Assembly: GCA_012934845.2 (NCBI GenBank)
Contig: WNNJ02001451.1
Span: 1-64,000, forward strand
Source of the DNA: Pomphorhynchus laevis
Lineage: Eukaryota; Acanthocephala; Palaeacanthocephala; Echinorhynchida; Pomphorhynchidae
Reading direction: 5' to 3'
Length of the DNA: 64,000 bases
The notes under the pieces: model-generated
What the model saw: only the letters and a program-made list of their open reading frames with translations
Told to the model about the DNA's origin: nothing
Databases searched by the model: none
Program-made: the position numbers and the translations under genes
Part shown: piece by piece, positions 47,791 to 59,753 of the stretch
Layout: every line of letters starts with the position of its first letter
Numbering within the stretch: position 1 is the stretch's first letter

Positions 47791-48921
47791 TATAAATATC
47801 TTAAATCTCCCAATTTAATTAAAGATTTTTTAAATATAATATATAGAAGAGCTTATCTTGATGAATTCTTAAATTTAGACTTTATTTGACATTTGGGGAT
47901 ACTTTTGGTGCAATGCAATCAAGTTAGATATAAACGATACCAGCTTATCATCTTTAGTAAACAATATAGTTTACAGAATAATTCAAATGATAGCGAGCGG
48001 GACTCTGAAATTGGTAAATCACACTGTATTATTGATGATTATTTATTAAAAGTAATTATGGATTCTTAACTTTGCGACTTATAGAAAAATACATGTTTAC
48101 TAATTTTATACAAAAATTATCATTTACGGTTACACCTTAATTGAGATATTTGACCTTTCAAAGCTGAGATGAATCAGAAAGTTCGGTTTCATAAAATCGA
48201 TTATTGAACATGATAGATGCAGCATACATTTTATAATGTGAGAAGAACAATTTTTCAACTCAGGACCAATCATTTAATTAATTCATGGTAAAATGGGAAA
48301 CAACGAAAATTTTACAGCGTAGTTAATTGTTTTAAACTGAATATAAAGAGAGTTGAAATATTTTGAGAACAATACAGATCAGCTAACTGTCTACGTATTT
48401 TTATTAATAATATATATACTGTGTATATTGATTATATGATGTATATTAAGTAAATAATATACAAGGCGTTTAAAACATGGTGTTTAAAAAGAGTGTTTCA
48501 AATAGAGCGTTTAAACAGTGAGAGAAAATAAATGTTATGAAATGTTATGAATGTTAAAATAATAAATGTTATACTTTTAAAATATAAGTTAATAATTTTA
48601 AAAATTATTATTAAAAATATAATTTTTACAAAAATTATATTTATAGTAATACAATTTATATTTAAGTTTACGATTTTATTTTTAAAATTTATTTATACGT
48701 GAAAGATAATATTAAATTGATCTATTATATCTTATCAATAATATTGTTTTTATAAAATAGGACTTGGAAACTGTAACCAGTAAAATACCGGATAGCGACA
48801 TTTTCGTGATTTGCTTTTTTACCATGATATTTAGCGAACGCATTAATAGAGATCTACGTCGCTCAGAAAGGATAAAAGTATATTTGCAAAGAATAAACCA
48901 TGACAATTTTAACACATTTTA
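47791..48921 (+). repeat. Gene 2 segment duplicated in inverted orientation at 27.3-28.4 kb
   Basis: Covers the end of the gene 2 intron, the exon 48761-48877 and 44 bp of the next short intron. Its limits show no transposon ends, so a segmental duplication is more likely than transposition. Confidence 0.9.
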
Positions 48922-49061
48922 CATAACTTGTTTAGACGATTCAAAATTATTCCAACTATTTGATGGATTTATTTTGTAGACCATCATTTCAAAAGACAGT
49001 ATTTTCTGTTATATTCTTTGATCACCGAAATAGAGGCTTCAAGCGTGATGAAATAAACAAC
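48761..49061 (+). CDS. Gene 2 exons 2-3 with a 58-bp intron
   Basis: Exon 48761-48877 (39 codons) and exon 48936-49061 (42 codons) are phase 0 and separated by a 58-bp intron. Exon 2 reads MIFSERINRDLRRSERI; exon 3 reads VFSVIFFDHRNRGFKRDE and ends at AAC|GTAAGG. Without the splice, the frame stops at the TAG around 48979. The first exon lies in a 1.13-kb segment that is repeated in inverted orientation at 27.3-28.4 kb. Family not recognised. Confidence 0.55.
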
Positions 49062-49510
49062 GTAAGGATGTGTGAAAATATTTTTAACCATCTGTTTGAC
49101 AAATTTATAAATGAAAAGTAATGTACCCGTAATTACGTGAATATAAAATATCATATACCAAATATAGTAGCAGTTTATGTGAAAACGATTGTTTCTCGAA
49201 ATCTAGTTATATTTAATCCTTACGTTGTAAGGATTTGAAATATACAACGTAAGGATTTGTGAAAATATTTTATTTGAATTTCTTTTATATAAAGCTTTAT
49301 ATTCTTAATAAGTTAAAGAATTGAAATTTACGATTTGTTTAAGTCTATATTTTATCGAGCACTGGGTTCTGAAAATAAAATAATTTACGCTATATCAATT
49401 TTTAACTATCTGTTTGACAAATTTATAAATGAAAAGTAAATACTCGTAATTACGCTATTACATACAAAATATAGTGGCAGTTTATGTGAAAATGATTGTT
49501 TCTCTAGATA
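49060..49510. repeat. Local duplication downstream of gene 2 exon 3
   Basis: CTGTTTGACAAATTTATAAA, GCAGTTTATGTGAAAA and GATTGTTTCTC recur at about 49090-49200 and 49405-49505, and AACGTAAGGAT occurs twice. The left copy overlaps the end of exon 3, so part of the exon may be duplicated as a decoy. Confidence 0.55.
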
Positions 49511-50295
49511 ATAGATTATATAATTAATATGGCTAATAGATTCTAGTTAGCTTCTCGGAATCTATTAATTTTCTTAAGGTAATTAATATTTAGAGTTATC
49601 TACAACGAATGCTTAGGAAATTATAATATAAATTATTATAATATTCATATAATATTAATATTATTAAATATTATGATATATTATAACAATAATTAATATT
49701 ATTAAATATTAATTAAAGAAAATTAATATTTAGAGTTATCTTCAACAAATAAAGATAAACGTAAATTATTGATTAAATTTATTGACTATATTATCAGCCA
49801 ATAGATTATGTAAATTTTTGCGATTAATATTATTTTTTAATTTTATTAATTATTTATACTTTATACATATTATTTATATTAAAGAACTTTAATATATTTG
49901 CATTTGGCTATTTTACATTAAATATTGTATATTCAAATTAGGTATAATAAATGCCATTCAAGGTGTCCACATTACTTATTAGTAAAGTTCTTTGTAATGA
50001 CGTGATTATTAAATATTTTCATTTGGCTATTTACAAATAGAACGTGATGTACGGATTTCTCTCAAAATAAAATTAAAGGGAATTTAAAAGGTATTTATTT
50101 AAAGCATCGGCATATTACTCATGTATTTTGAACAGTACCATACATTGTGTGTGTACTTAAAATCAATTGATGGCATTTGATTAATTTTTTCTTTTTCGTA
50201 ATTTGCGATTAGATAATAGATAATTAGATATTCCTGAGTATGCCGTTTTCTTTAAAATTACATATTTGTTAACAATAAGCATACCTCATTTTTAG

Positions 50296-50454
50296 GATTT
50301 AAAGGATATTCAATCTAACTTTAACCTGGTCGAGTATTTATCACCTGACTTCTGCTGGAATGATTATAAAGGTTGCACTCTTGATGGATCAATGGTCATT
50401 TATGATTTACGATGGGAAACATTTCAAGCTTTATATATGCGAATGTTCATTAGA
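50296..50454 (+). CDS. Gene 2 exon 4
   Basis: A 53-codon exon after TTTTTAG, before GTATGT, phase 0. It reads NLVEYLSPDFCWNDYKG and DGSMVIYDLRWETFQAL. It continues the frame from 49061. The downstream exons are not evident; the next 4 kb is a retrotransposon. Confidence 0.55.
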
Positions 50455-50529
50455 GTATGTCATTTTAACATTTCTATTTTAAACAAAGCATATCTTAATA
50501 CAAAAAGGTATAGTATATTTGTTTTACAA

Positions 50530-50587
<58 letters not shown>
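50530..50587. repeat. (TA)n microsatellite
   Basis: An uninterrupted TA run of about 29 units between gene 2 exon 4 and RLE element D. The minus-strand open frame over it is an artefact. Confidence 0.95.
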
Positions 50588-50590
<3 letters not shown>

Positions 50591-50829
50591 CGGTGGGCAT
50601 CGGCACGTTAAATAATCTGCCGATGTTATCTTTAGTTTTCGTATTTTGAAATAAAAATAACTTAAAATAATCATACATTACTAATTACGCTCGTATTAAA
50701 AAAAATTGATGCATACTTGTATTTTTGAGTTGGTTTTTATTTTAATCAAATACTTTATAATATATAAAATATAAAAATATAAAAGACATACAATATAAAA
50801 AACATACAATTAACCTATGCGCTCACCTG

Positions 50830-53800
50830 TGAGAAGTTTATAAACTTTCGCCGCGTTACGGCTTCGTCAGTGGCTAATAACATACAACGAACAACGAATA
50901 TAGCCGAAGATTTACCGGATACTCTTACACAACATCCAGTAGATCATCCCAACATCAATAGTAAAAGCTTCATGAAAGCACTAAACCCGAATTATCAAAA
51001 CGTACAAAACAGAGAACTGTCATCTATAAATGTACGATGTTCAGTCTCCAATCGTAGTTTCGTCGCAATAGCAAGTGGACTTCTTCGTAAACATGGCCGT
51101 GCCCCGGGATGTCGCGGTTCGGATATGCCACCGGTAGCTATTGCCACACCTTCAAAACGGTTTATCCACAACAGCGTTGATATCTCCCATCTTCAACAAG
51201 ATGAAGACACAACTACAAATGATATCTGTGTAAAAGCAGTTTTAAATTGATGGATGAGTGCGGAAACACTTACAGTACGAACAATCCCACGGGGAATCAG
51301 AGGAGCCGTAGCTAGAAAATTAGCGTCATTGCTTACCTCGGTCGTGAAGATGCCTTTAGAACAATGGATATGGGCTGAACTTCTATGTTTTCCAAAATAC
51401 GCGCTTGCACTTCCACCCAAGCAAACCGGTGGACACGTCATAAAAGCGTTGAGCGACTACATGCGTGAACGGTGCAATACATTTAACCGAGCATATCTAC
51501 TAGCTGAACTTATGGCTCTCTATATACCGAAACGCAAAGAAGCTGACGGCTCAAATACCGCTGAGCGAGAAGAACACTGCCTCTGTTGAAGAGTGTTCGA
51601 AAAGATCAACGATGGGGACGTGACTGGGGCAATTCGCTTCACTAGCTCTGCCAATAACATTGTCACTCCAGACGAACAGCTATTTAACATTATGCGTGCG
51701 AAGCATCCAAACAGTGAAACGTCATCCCACTCAACTCAGTCAGATGGTGTTGTAGTCGATTTGCCACCGGTTACCCGACTCCTCATCGTGTCAGCTTTGC
51801 GATCATTAGAAGAGCTTCGTCTTCGGGCATCGATAGGTTGAGCGCACTGCACTTACTCGGCTAAATTGGACCATCCGCAGGAATAAACGGAAGTCGACAT
51901 ATCGATGCGCTGACTTATTTTGTAAACTCAGCACTGGTTAGACAGGAACCACTCTCAGTATCCCCGGACTTTTGCGGTGCAAAGCTTTTAGCCCATAGGA
52001 AGCCAAACAAGGTATTCGACCTATTGCTATGAGGGAATACGTTGCGCCAAATAATCGCCAAGGTTGCAAATCGCCGAGTGTCTGATATGGTGTTAGAATT
52101 CTTAATGTCTCACCAATTTGGAGTCGGTGTAAAAAGTGGAGCGGAAGCCATCGTCCATGCAACGCGTAATTTTTTTGCGCAACGATCTGACACCGGGATC
52201 CGCGTTTGTGAAGATCGATTTTCAGAACGCTTTTAATTGTGTAAGCCGGGACGCGATTTTCGAGTAATTCTGCCGTGGAATAGAACATTGTACGCAAAAC
52301 CGATCAATATTTACTTCGGAAAGTTTGCGGTGCCTTCAGATCAGGGAGTACATCAAGGCGATCCGCTTAGGCCTTTGCTATTTTGTGATGATGTACATTA
52401 GATGGTCGAATCGACAATTATCTCCATTTCTGCGTGGTACATGGATGACTTTACGGTTGGGGGTGACAGCACCAAACTGATCTCCGATATTCGTCTCATA
52501 GCAGATTTAGGTTATGTTCTCGGCCTGGTTATAAATCCAGACAAATGTGAAGTTATCACAAAGGATTTATCGCTGTACAAAGCGATCGAGTATGTTCTCT
52601 CTGAAGCAAAACTAATCAGTCAGACGTATCTGAAATGCTTGGAGCTCCAGTAGGCGATAATAAATCGGTTGACAAGCATTTAAAACAAGCAACAATACAG
52701 TTAGACCGAACAATCACACGACTTAAGTTGCTGGTAAGAAAAGATACGGTGTTCCTGTTAAATGCATTCGCCCTATAAAAGTAACCCACGTATTACGATG
52801 CTCGCCATGCTACGAAAGCAACGAAATCCAGAGATACGACGGAATGTTACGGTTAGCCCTGTAAAACACTCTTAATATCCCGCTAAACGACAGCGCGTGG
52901 AATCAGTCAAAATTATCGGTTAAAATCGGAAGACTGGGAATTCCATCAATGCAAAATACCGCCGGGCTAGCCTTTTCGGCATCGGTAAGCGGATCTCAAA
53001 TTCTAATGGGTTCAATCATACAAAAAGTTCGGCCTGGTTTTATATCAGATGACGACGCGGCTTATGTACAGGGATTGTTGGAGTGACAGATATATGCGGG
53101 GCTGATATTTCACTGGAAACACACCTACATAGACAGTGAACTCAAGCGTTGCTAAATATGCGTCACGAAAGCCTGGTTCGAAGCGCAACGGATGAGGTAA
53201 GCATAGCACGACTGAAGGCAGTTTTGTTTCCATTTTCAGGAGCATTTCTTCAGGCAATACCGATAACCGCGTTTGAAACTCGACTGAACGAGAATAGCAT
53301 GGCAATTGCTGTCGCTTTGAGTTTGGGCCTAGCGATCTATACAACCCAGGTATGCGGTTGTGGATCACGAATCGACTGCTTCGGAAGACATGGATTGGAT
53401 TGCCATAGAACACGAAGTCGTTACACCCGCCATGATGAGGTTAATAAACTAATCGACATGGTACTTACAACCGCCGACGTCCCCTGTCGACTGGAGCTAA
53501 ATGATCTCAGCCGAATTGACGGCAAACGACCCGATGGTGGATCTTTAATACCATGGGAGAGCGGAAAGCTCTTGGTATGGGAATTTACATGTCAAAACGC
53601 GCTGGCAAAGAGTCACATTACTCGTGTAATTGATGACACAGGATGTGTCTCAACGGATGCAGAAGAATTGAAAACGCACAAGTACGATTGTATTGACCAT
53701 ACTCAATACTCATTTGTGCCATTAGCTATCGAGGCATTTGGAGCATTTGGTACTTCGGCCACCAAGTTATTCCAAAATTTGGGAAAGAGGCTAGGTCGGG

Positions 53801-54475
53801 TCACTGCAAGCCAGCGCGCAGGTTCATTCCTCATACAGCGTCTAAGCGCTGCTGTTCAAAGGGGCAATGTGGCATGTATGCTGGAGGCGATCATTACCGT
53901 GTCCGCTGCCCAGACAGAAGGTAAAGTTCACGATATAGATGAACAAGAAATGTTGTACGATGATGACCAGGGCCGATTAGATGAAGACGTCATGACCAGG
54001 GCCGATTAGATGAAGACGCCGATTAGATGAAGACGTCATGGATGGAACGGAAGATCCTTTCTTGATGAAATCGACTGAGAATGGCATATATGCGCTGTCA
54101 GGAGAAATGACAGCTGGATGTCCAAAGAAAAGAGACGAAGACGATAATGTTATCACCGACGGAACTAGTGAAATAGTCTCAGTTGTAAGTGACTTGCAAG
54201 AACAATAATCAGAAGCAATACATAATGACACAGACGGGTATGTGGATTTGGAAGCGGATTAAAATGAGAAATCAAACGAAGAATCCGATTATGAAACTTT
54301 GGTAGAAAACGACGAGAGCAATGAGGATATAACAACTGAAGATAGTGCAGAGCACGATGAAACCGACACAGCCGACTCGGTTGAAAATGACGTTTAATTT
54401 GAAAACATTGTGTTTGTAATTTGCACTACATCTTTCAATTGTAAAAAAATACTTTATTAAATCAAAATAAATTTT
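50830..54475 (+). mobile_element. RLE-type non-LTR retrotransposon copy D, near full length, inactivated
   Basis: In order: an N-terminal region (from 50870), a spacer with GDVTGAIRFTSS and MRAKHPNSE, which precede the RT in this group, RT motifs (VKIDFQNAF, GVHQGDPLRPLLF, WYMDDFTVGGD), a thumb region, and a long intact C-terminal frame (53149-54009). That frame carries the zinc pattern CGCGS...GRHGLDC...RHDEVN, the nuclease motif KRPDG...LLVWEFTC and FVPLAIEAFGAFG. An acidic tail follows (EDSAEHDETDTADSVEND), ending near an AATAAA at 54466. Several frame shifts and stops are scattered through the RT half. A different lineage from copies B and C, judging by sequence. Confidence 0.75.
53149..54009 (+). 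CDS. RLE domain and C-terminus of element D
   Basis: A 286-residue open stretch containing the C-x-C...C...H zinc pattern (CGCGSRIDC, then GRHGLDC), the restriction-like nuclease core KRPDGGSLIPWESGKLLVWE, and the conserved tail. A small tandem duplication (GATTAGATGAAGACG repeated around 53975-54040) shifts the frame just before the acidic tail, so the end at 54009 is artificial. Confidence 0.75.
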   Translation: MLNMRHESLVRSATDEVSIARLKAVLFPFSGAFLQAIPITAFETRLNENSMAIAVALSLGLAIYTTQVCGCGSRIDCFGRHGLDCHRTRSRYTRHDEVNKLIDMVLTTADVPCRLELNDLSRIDGKRPDGGSLIPWESGKLLVWEFTCQNALAKSHITRVIDDTGCVSTDAEELKTHKYDCIDHTQYSFVPLAIEAFGAFGTSATKLFQNLGKRLGRVTASQRAGSFLIQRLSAAVQRGNVACMLEAIITVSAAQTEGKVHDIDEQEMLYDDDQGRLDEDVMTRAD

Positions 54476-54639
54476 TAAATTATTACTCTGTCCAGTATTT
54501 ATCCCCGATATTTATCAAGGGAAAGGCCAAAATGGAATATATTATTTCTAAAATAATATATTTTATTAAAATATATAATGTGTTTATATGCGATTATGTT
54601 TTCGCTTAAAAAATAATAATTTATTAATTTCGGAGATAG

Positions 54640-57600
54640 ATAATTACATCAGCTAATTGAGTCTACGTATTTTATACTATAAATTAAAAAATAATGCTAA
54701 ATAAAAATTAATCCATTTATATTTCAATAAGTTTAAGATTAAAACTTGCAAAACAATTTATTATTGTAAATGATAACTACATTTACTTTCTTTACTTGTG
54801 CGTCTATTCATTTAATAAATTCAAATTATGCGTAATCGAAGTCAAACAGAACGCTAGACATGTGTTTCGTCGTTATGCTAATCATCAGTAAAATGATAAT
54901 GACTTCTATCAATTGGTGGCACCTTAACACTAGCTGAAACAAGTATATTGATGTAGTTCTCCGAAGATCTATTAATCCATATAATACTAATATTATAATC
55001 TATTATTATAATATTACGTGCTCCAATAATACTTTGTAAAAAGAATTATTAGAGCATGCAAGTTCAGTATCTAAGAGTAATTCTATATTTATATTTCAAA
55101 AGGTTTAATTTTAAAACTGGGAACAAAATTGTCGCCCCCGGTTTTTTATAAATTTACAAAAATTTAATTTTGTAAGAGACATTAAAAATTATAATATTCT
55201 TTATTATAATAATAAATAATATACTATCTAATATTATAATATTTAATAATATAATATTTCATTATATAATATTATAATGTTAAACGAACAATTCGAGCGC
55301 TACTAAGATATTGTATGCTTGACTTGTAATTTATAGACCAGCACGATCTCTTTTTTGATCTCCTTTTGGATACGTTACATTTCATGGTAGCAGGACCATG
55401 TCGGATAATACGATTGCTTCAGTTAAGTATTAGACTGTCTGGAATTGGCCATTTTACACTCTGATTTGTAGATTCGTGTCTAGCATAAATTGCGATATAT
55501 CGAATTAAATTACGATCTCTTGGATTGTCAGCAATCCAAGAAACCGTAAGGATTTTTAAAATACCAAGAAATGCTTCAATTCATGTTAAGGCATTCCATA
55601 TCCCAGTATCTAATTGTTACATTTTTTAAAATTGATTTAGAATCTGAAATGCATTTATGGACAATCAGGCAAAATATCAAGAGAATTTCTGAAAAATAAT
55701 GAATTTATGTCATTGTTAAGGAATGCATATGGGCTATAATTTAATTGAATCATTGTTCAAACACTCAACCAGAATTCTTAAAATATCTTTTAATATTTGA
55801 TAGAAATGACACATGTTTTCTTTTTATTTCCTTTCCTGATTACCTTTATTGTTATTTAATAGAGTAAAATTTATTATACCAAATAAAGTAAAATTTATTA
55901 TAACAAATTTTGTAGCCTAGGGACTACAAAAATTGTCAGTAGAACAAATTAGATCAGATAACTGGATCTATGTATTTTATGCTATATATAAATAAAGATA
56001 AATAATAACTAATTATATAAGATTTAATACAATTCATATTTATGTCAAGTTAAAATTTCAAATAGAAATTTAAAATAAAACTCAATCTTTTTCTGAATTG
56101 ACTAATAAAGAATATACGATTTATTCGAATAATAAATGGAGGTCATCAGGATGAACTGTTATGTTATCAAGTTTTGGCATTTTCTTTTAAATTGGCAAAT
56201 TAAAAGAAAAAATCCGTATCAAGAAACATAGTTTAAGTATTTCTAATAGAGGTTATATTACCGGGAAAACAAAGTCCACGAGTCAATAATATCTTGTCAA
56301 TAGAACAAATCAGATCAGTCTACGTATTTTATACTATATATAAATTTAAAAGAAAGATAAATAATTAATAATTATATAAGATTTTATACAATTGATATTT
56401 GTATCAAATCAAAATTTAAAATTGAAATTTAAAATAAAAGTCATTTTTTATGAATTGACTAATAAGTAACAGACAATGTATCAGAATAAGGATTAGAGGT
56501 CATTTGCAGGAACATGATAAACTTTTCTTTTCATGATATAAAAAGTTTATTTTAAATGATTATTATTTAATGATAAAATACGATTATATATTTATATAAA
56601 GTAAAACAAAGTATAAAGGTCAATAAGAACTTGTCAGCAGAACAAATCAGATCAGATAACTGGATCTTTATTTTTATTTATACGATATATAAATAAAGGT
56701 ATGTTTTAAGAAAAATCGTCCGTGTCCCTTATTAAACGAAGAACCTTCAATGAGTCCGGGTATTTCAGCAACTAAATCAAAACACATATATTTGATTAGA
56801 TAATATTTAAAAGGTGTTAAAACTGATTAAATTATAATTGAGTATTTAATTTTAATTCTGGTTAGTATTTCACTGTAATTCAAGGACATTAACGAATAAT
56901 ATATTTTGGCTGCAATTTCGTGGAGCCAAAAAAAACAATTATAAAAAGAAAGATCAAATTAATAAAGATATGTACACAGAACTGACTAAGTATTTGATGT
57001 ATAATATGCTTACAAAGTGTATGCGTTCAGTATGGAAAATTGTGAAATTTTGAATGTGAAATTTACATTGTGAAATTTGCATGTCTCTACAATTTATAGC
57101 AAATACTTATATAAAAAGAAACGAGTTTTTACTAAAGGAAGCCGTATCCGCATTGTTTAAGTTTTCAGTGGACTAATACTGTTGGATAAATTCACTTATT
57201 TCAGTGAATAATTCCCTTATTTCTTTATTCACTTTTACAAGTGAATAAAGTTAATAAAGCAGATCAAAAGTGAAAAAAATCAAATCAGCTAATTGAGTCT
57301 ACGTATATATTTTAAAACAAAAGTCATTTGTAATGAATTGACTAATAAATAACATGTATTCGGATAGAAATAGAGTTCATCAAGAGGAACTGCTATGTTA
57401 TCAGGTGTCGGCCTCTATTCCTCTACTTTATTTCTCAACATTGAATAAAGTCCTCATTGGACTTTATTCACTGTTTAATGCATTTTCTGTATTTTTAAAT
57501 GTAAAAACATTAAGAAACGATAAAAGTAAATAAAATTAAATAAAAATTAATTGACGATAAAAATCGTTAATTATCAAATAGTTTTGTGAATAAAAATAAA

Positions 57601-58030
57601 AGTGGCGAATGAATAAAGCAGATCAAAAGTGGATAAATCAGATCAGCTAACTGCGTCTACGTACTTTAAATTATTAATTAATTAAAAATAAAATTGACTT
57701 TTATTTTAAATTTTATTATTTTAACTTGATATAAGTTATTTGAAATTCTTATAAATCATTTATGATTTATTTATTAATGCCAGATCATATCAGATAACGG
57801 AATATACGCATTTTATACTATATATAAATAACAATAAAGATAAATAACAAATAATTATATACGATTTTATACAATTTATATTTATATCAAGTTAAAATTT
57901 AAAATTGAAAATTAAAATAAAAGTCAATTTTTATGAATTTACTATTAAATAACAGACGATGTATAAGAATAAGGATTAGAGGTCATTTGGAGGAGGAACA
58001 TGATAAACTTTTCTTTTCATGATATGAAAA
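54640..58030 (+). repeat. Cluster of the TACGTAGAC-type dispersed repeat
   Basis: At least six copies (near 54640, 55945, 56305, 56640, 57285, 57640/57780) share AGATCAGCTAACTGAGTCTACG, TATTTTATACTATATATAAA, AAAATAAAAGTCA, TGAATTGACTAATAAATAAC and AGAATAAGGATTAGAGGTCA in this order (each block quoted in pieces). Spacing is 330-370 bp for neighbouring copies. No coding capacity. A non-autonomous element or SINE is likely. Confidence 0.75.
55337..55464 (+). CDS. Possible further exon of gene 2
   Basis: After TTTATAG there is an open stretch of about 41 codons (LFFDLLLDTLHFMVAGP) to TGA at 55462-55464. The phase (1) does not directly match the exon ending at 50454, so at least one more exon would be needed. 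Low confidence. Confidence 0.2.
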
Positions 58031-58913
58031 GTTTATTTTAAAATGCTTCTTCATACAATGTTACACTAAATCTTCTTAACCAATAGATTACAATTTTATC
58101 GTATCCACAATTTCCGCGTTAATGAATAATAATTTAAAGATAAATTAATAGATATAATAATTTATTACAATCCTCATGTTGTTTAAAATATTGAATATAA
58201 TGTTAGTAATATTATGCTACCTGCATTATAAATCGATTTTCCCTTAATCTTGTAAAGTAATATGTAACCTTAATATGTAACCTACATATTATATGATCAT
58301 ATAATGATATCGAATTCAAAATATATTATTTTAAATATCATTTTATTCAAATTTAATCCGACTTCAATATTTTTAAACTAGGTTTGTTAGCATAATTTGT
58401 TAATATAAAAATTCATCCTATTTACCAAATTATTTCTATATTTACCGAAAGGATGCTCACTGCTTTAATGGATAGATCTATCTTTGCGATCGGAGACATG
58501 AATCAGTGACTGACTAAAAATATTAATTTTATGAATATATTAATCTTATAGTAATTAAATGCCAAGACGATATATGAAAATTGTGAAATTGTTGATCTAT
58601 AAATTGTGCTCAAATAGGGGATTACAACAACATTTCATTGTGACATTAACTTAGATCGGTGATTTGAAACGCACGTATTTCTGATATCTCGTATGCGAAA
58701 TTCCAAAAGCGATTAACAAGTTTGTTAAGGCCCGAATGCAATGCTTGTATCGCTTATATGGAACGCTTGCAACTTATATTATCGCATGCAACGCTTATAT
58801 GGAAGCATATACTGTAGTGTATATTTCGTAAAACAAAATTTTCTTTACAATAAAAGATTTGGAAATGTACAACATTCTCTAATAAATAAAACAGTTTTAA
58901 AAGTACATTAAAA

Positions 58914-59468
58914 TTAATTTTCAAACATGTCATAGTAATTTAAATTATGCAATCTGTTCATGTGTAAATCAAGGCAATTAGAGTTTTCGAAAAGTGCCTG
59001 GCATATCGGACACGAATATTGATTGTGTGACATATCAAATTCGTGAGTGAATTCATGAGCAGCGAGATTGTCTCATTTTTCAAAATTGAGGAAGCACATC
59101 CTGCAAATACGATCCCGCAACTGATGTTTCCGCCGTAAATGTGAAAGACGATCCTTCATACATTCAAATGTCCAACTGCATTTATTACAAAGATATATAC
59201 TTGTACATGGATTTGGAATATTTTCGTCTTCTCCGCCTGTGATTAAGTTAGTCGGACACTGCCCTGCCCAAGAATGCATGTTCCTATCTGTTGAAATTGA
59301 AGGAGAGCTGTGGTCATGTCCTAAGCATTGATGCTGAATAAGAACGTGCTGATAGCTGAAGCAATTGAGGCAATATTTACATTTATACGGCGTCTCATCA
59401 TCGGTGCAAATCGCCGATAGCATAGCTGAATTGCTATCATTCAATGATAGGCTACTAGAATGTGTCAT
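58914..59468 (-). pseudogene. C2H2 zinc-finger gene (four fingers) with in-frame TGA
   Basis: From ATG at 59468 the frame encodes finger 1 (CKYC...HQCLGH), a serine-rich linker, finger 2 (CNKC...HLRRKH), finger 3 (CRMC...HEFTH) and finger 4 (CPIC...HMNRLH), ending at TAA 58914-58916. A TGA at 59073-59075 lies between the cysteines and histidines of finger 3. This leaves either a 131-residue product with two whole fingers or a dead gene, unless the stop is removed by an unseen intron. C2H2 fingers of this form bind DNA or RNA in the nucleus. The 3' half is repeated at the right edge of the window. Confidence 0.65.
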
Positions 59469-59753
59469 CTGTTAAATCTTCAAAAACATTTAATAATTGT
59501 AAATTAAAAGATAACAATTGATTTTACATTTGTTTCTAATGTTTTAAGTTTATTTAAACTTAAATAAAAATTTTAATTTTAGAAGAAAAACAAATTTTAA
59601 TAATTTTTAATATTTAATAAAACAAATTATGTAGGATACAAGAGTGACCTGTTCAGAGTCGACAAATTAGTCCACATTGTGGCTGAGAAAAAAATTTAAA
59701 TTGTAAAAAAATTTACCATCGGTGCTTCAAACAACTTACAAAATCAAGCTAAT

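Noticed and set aside
46734-48761. Treating gene 1 and gene 2 as certainly one gene
   Set aside because: The phase allows a direct join from 46733 to 48761, but a stop at 46748 and an ATG exon at 47115 are equally consistent; left open.
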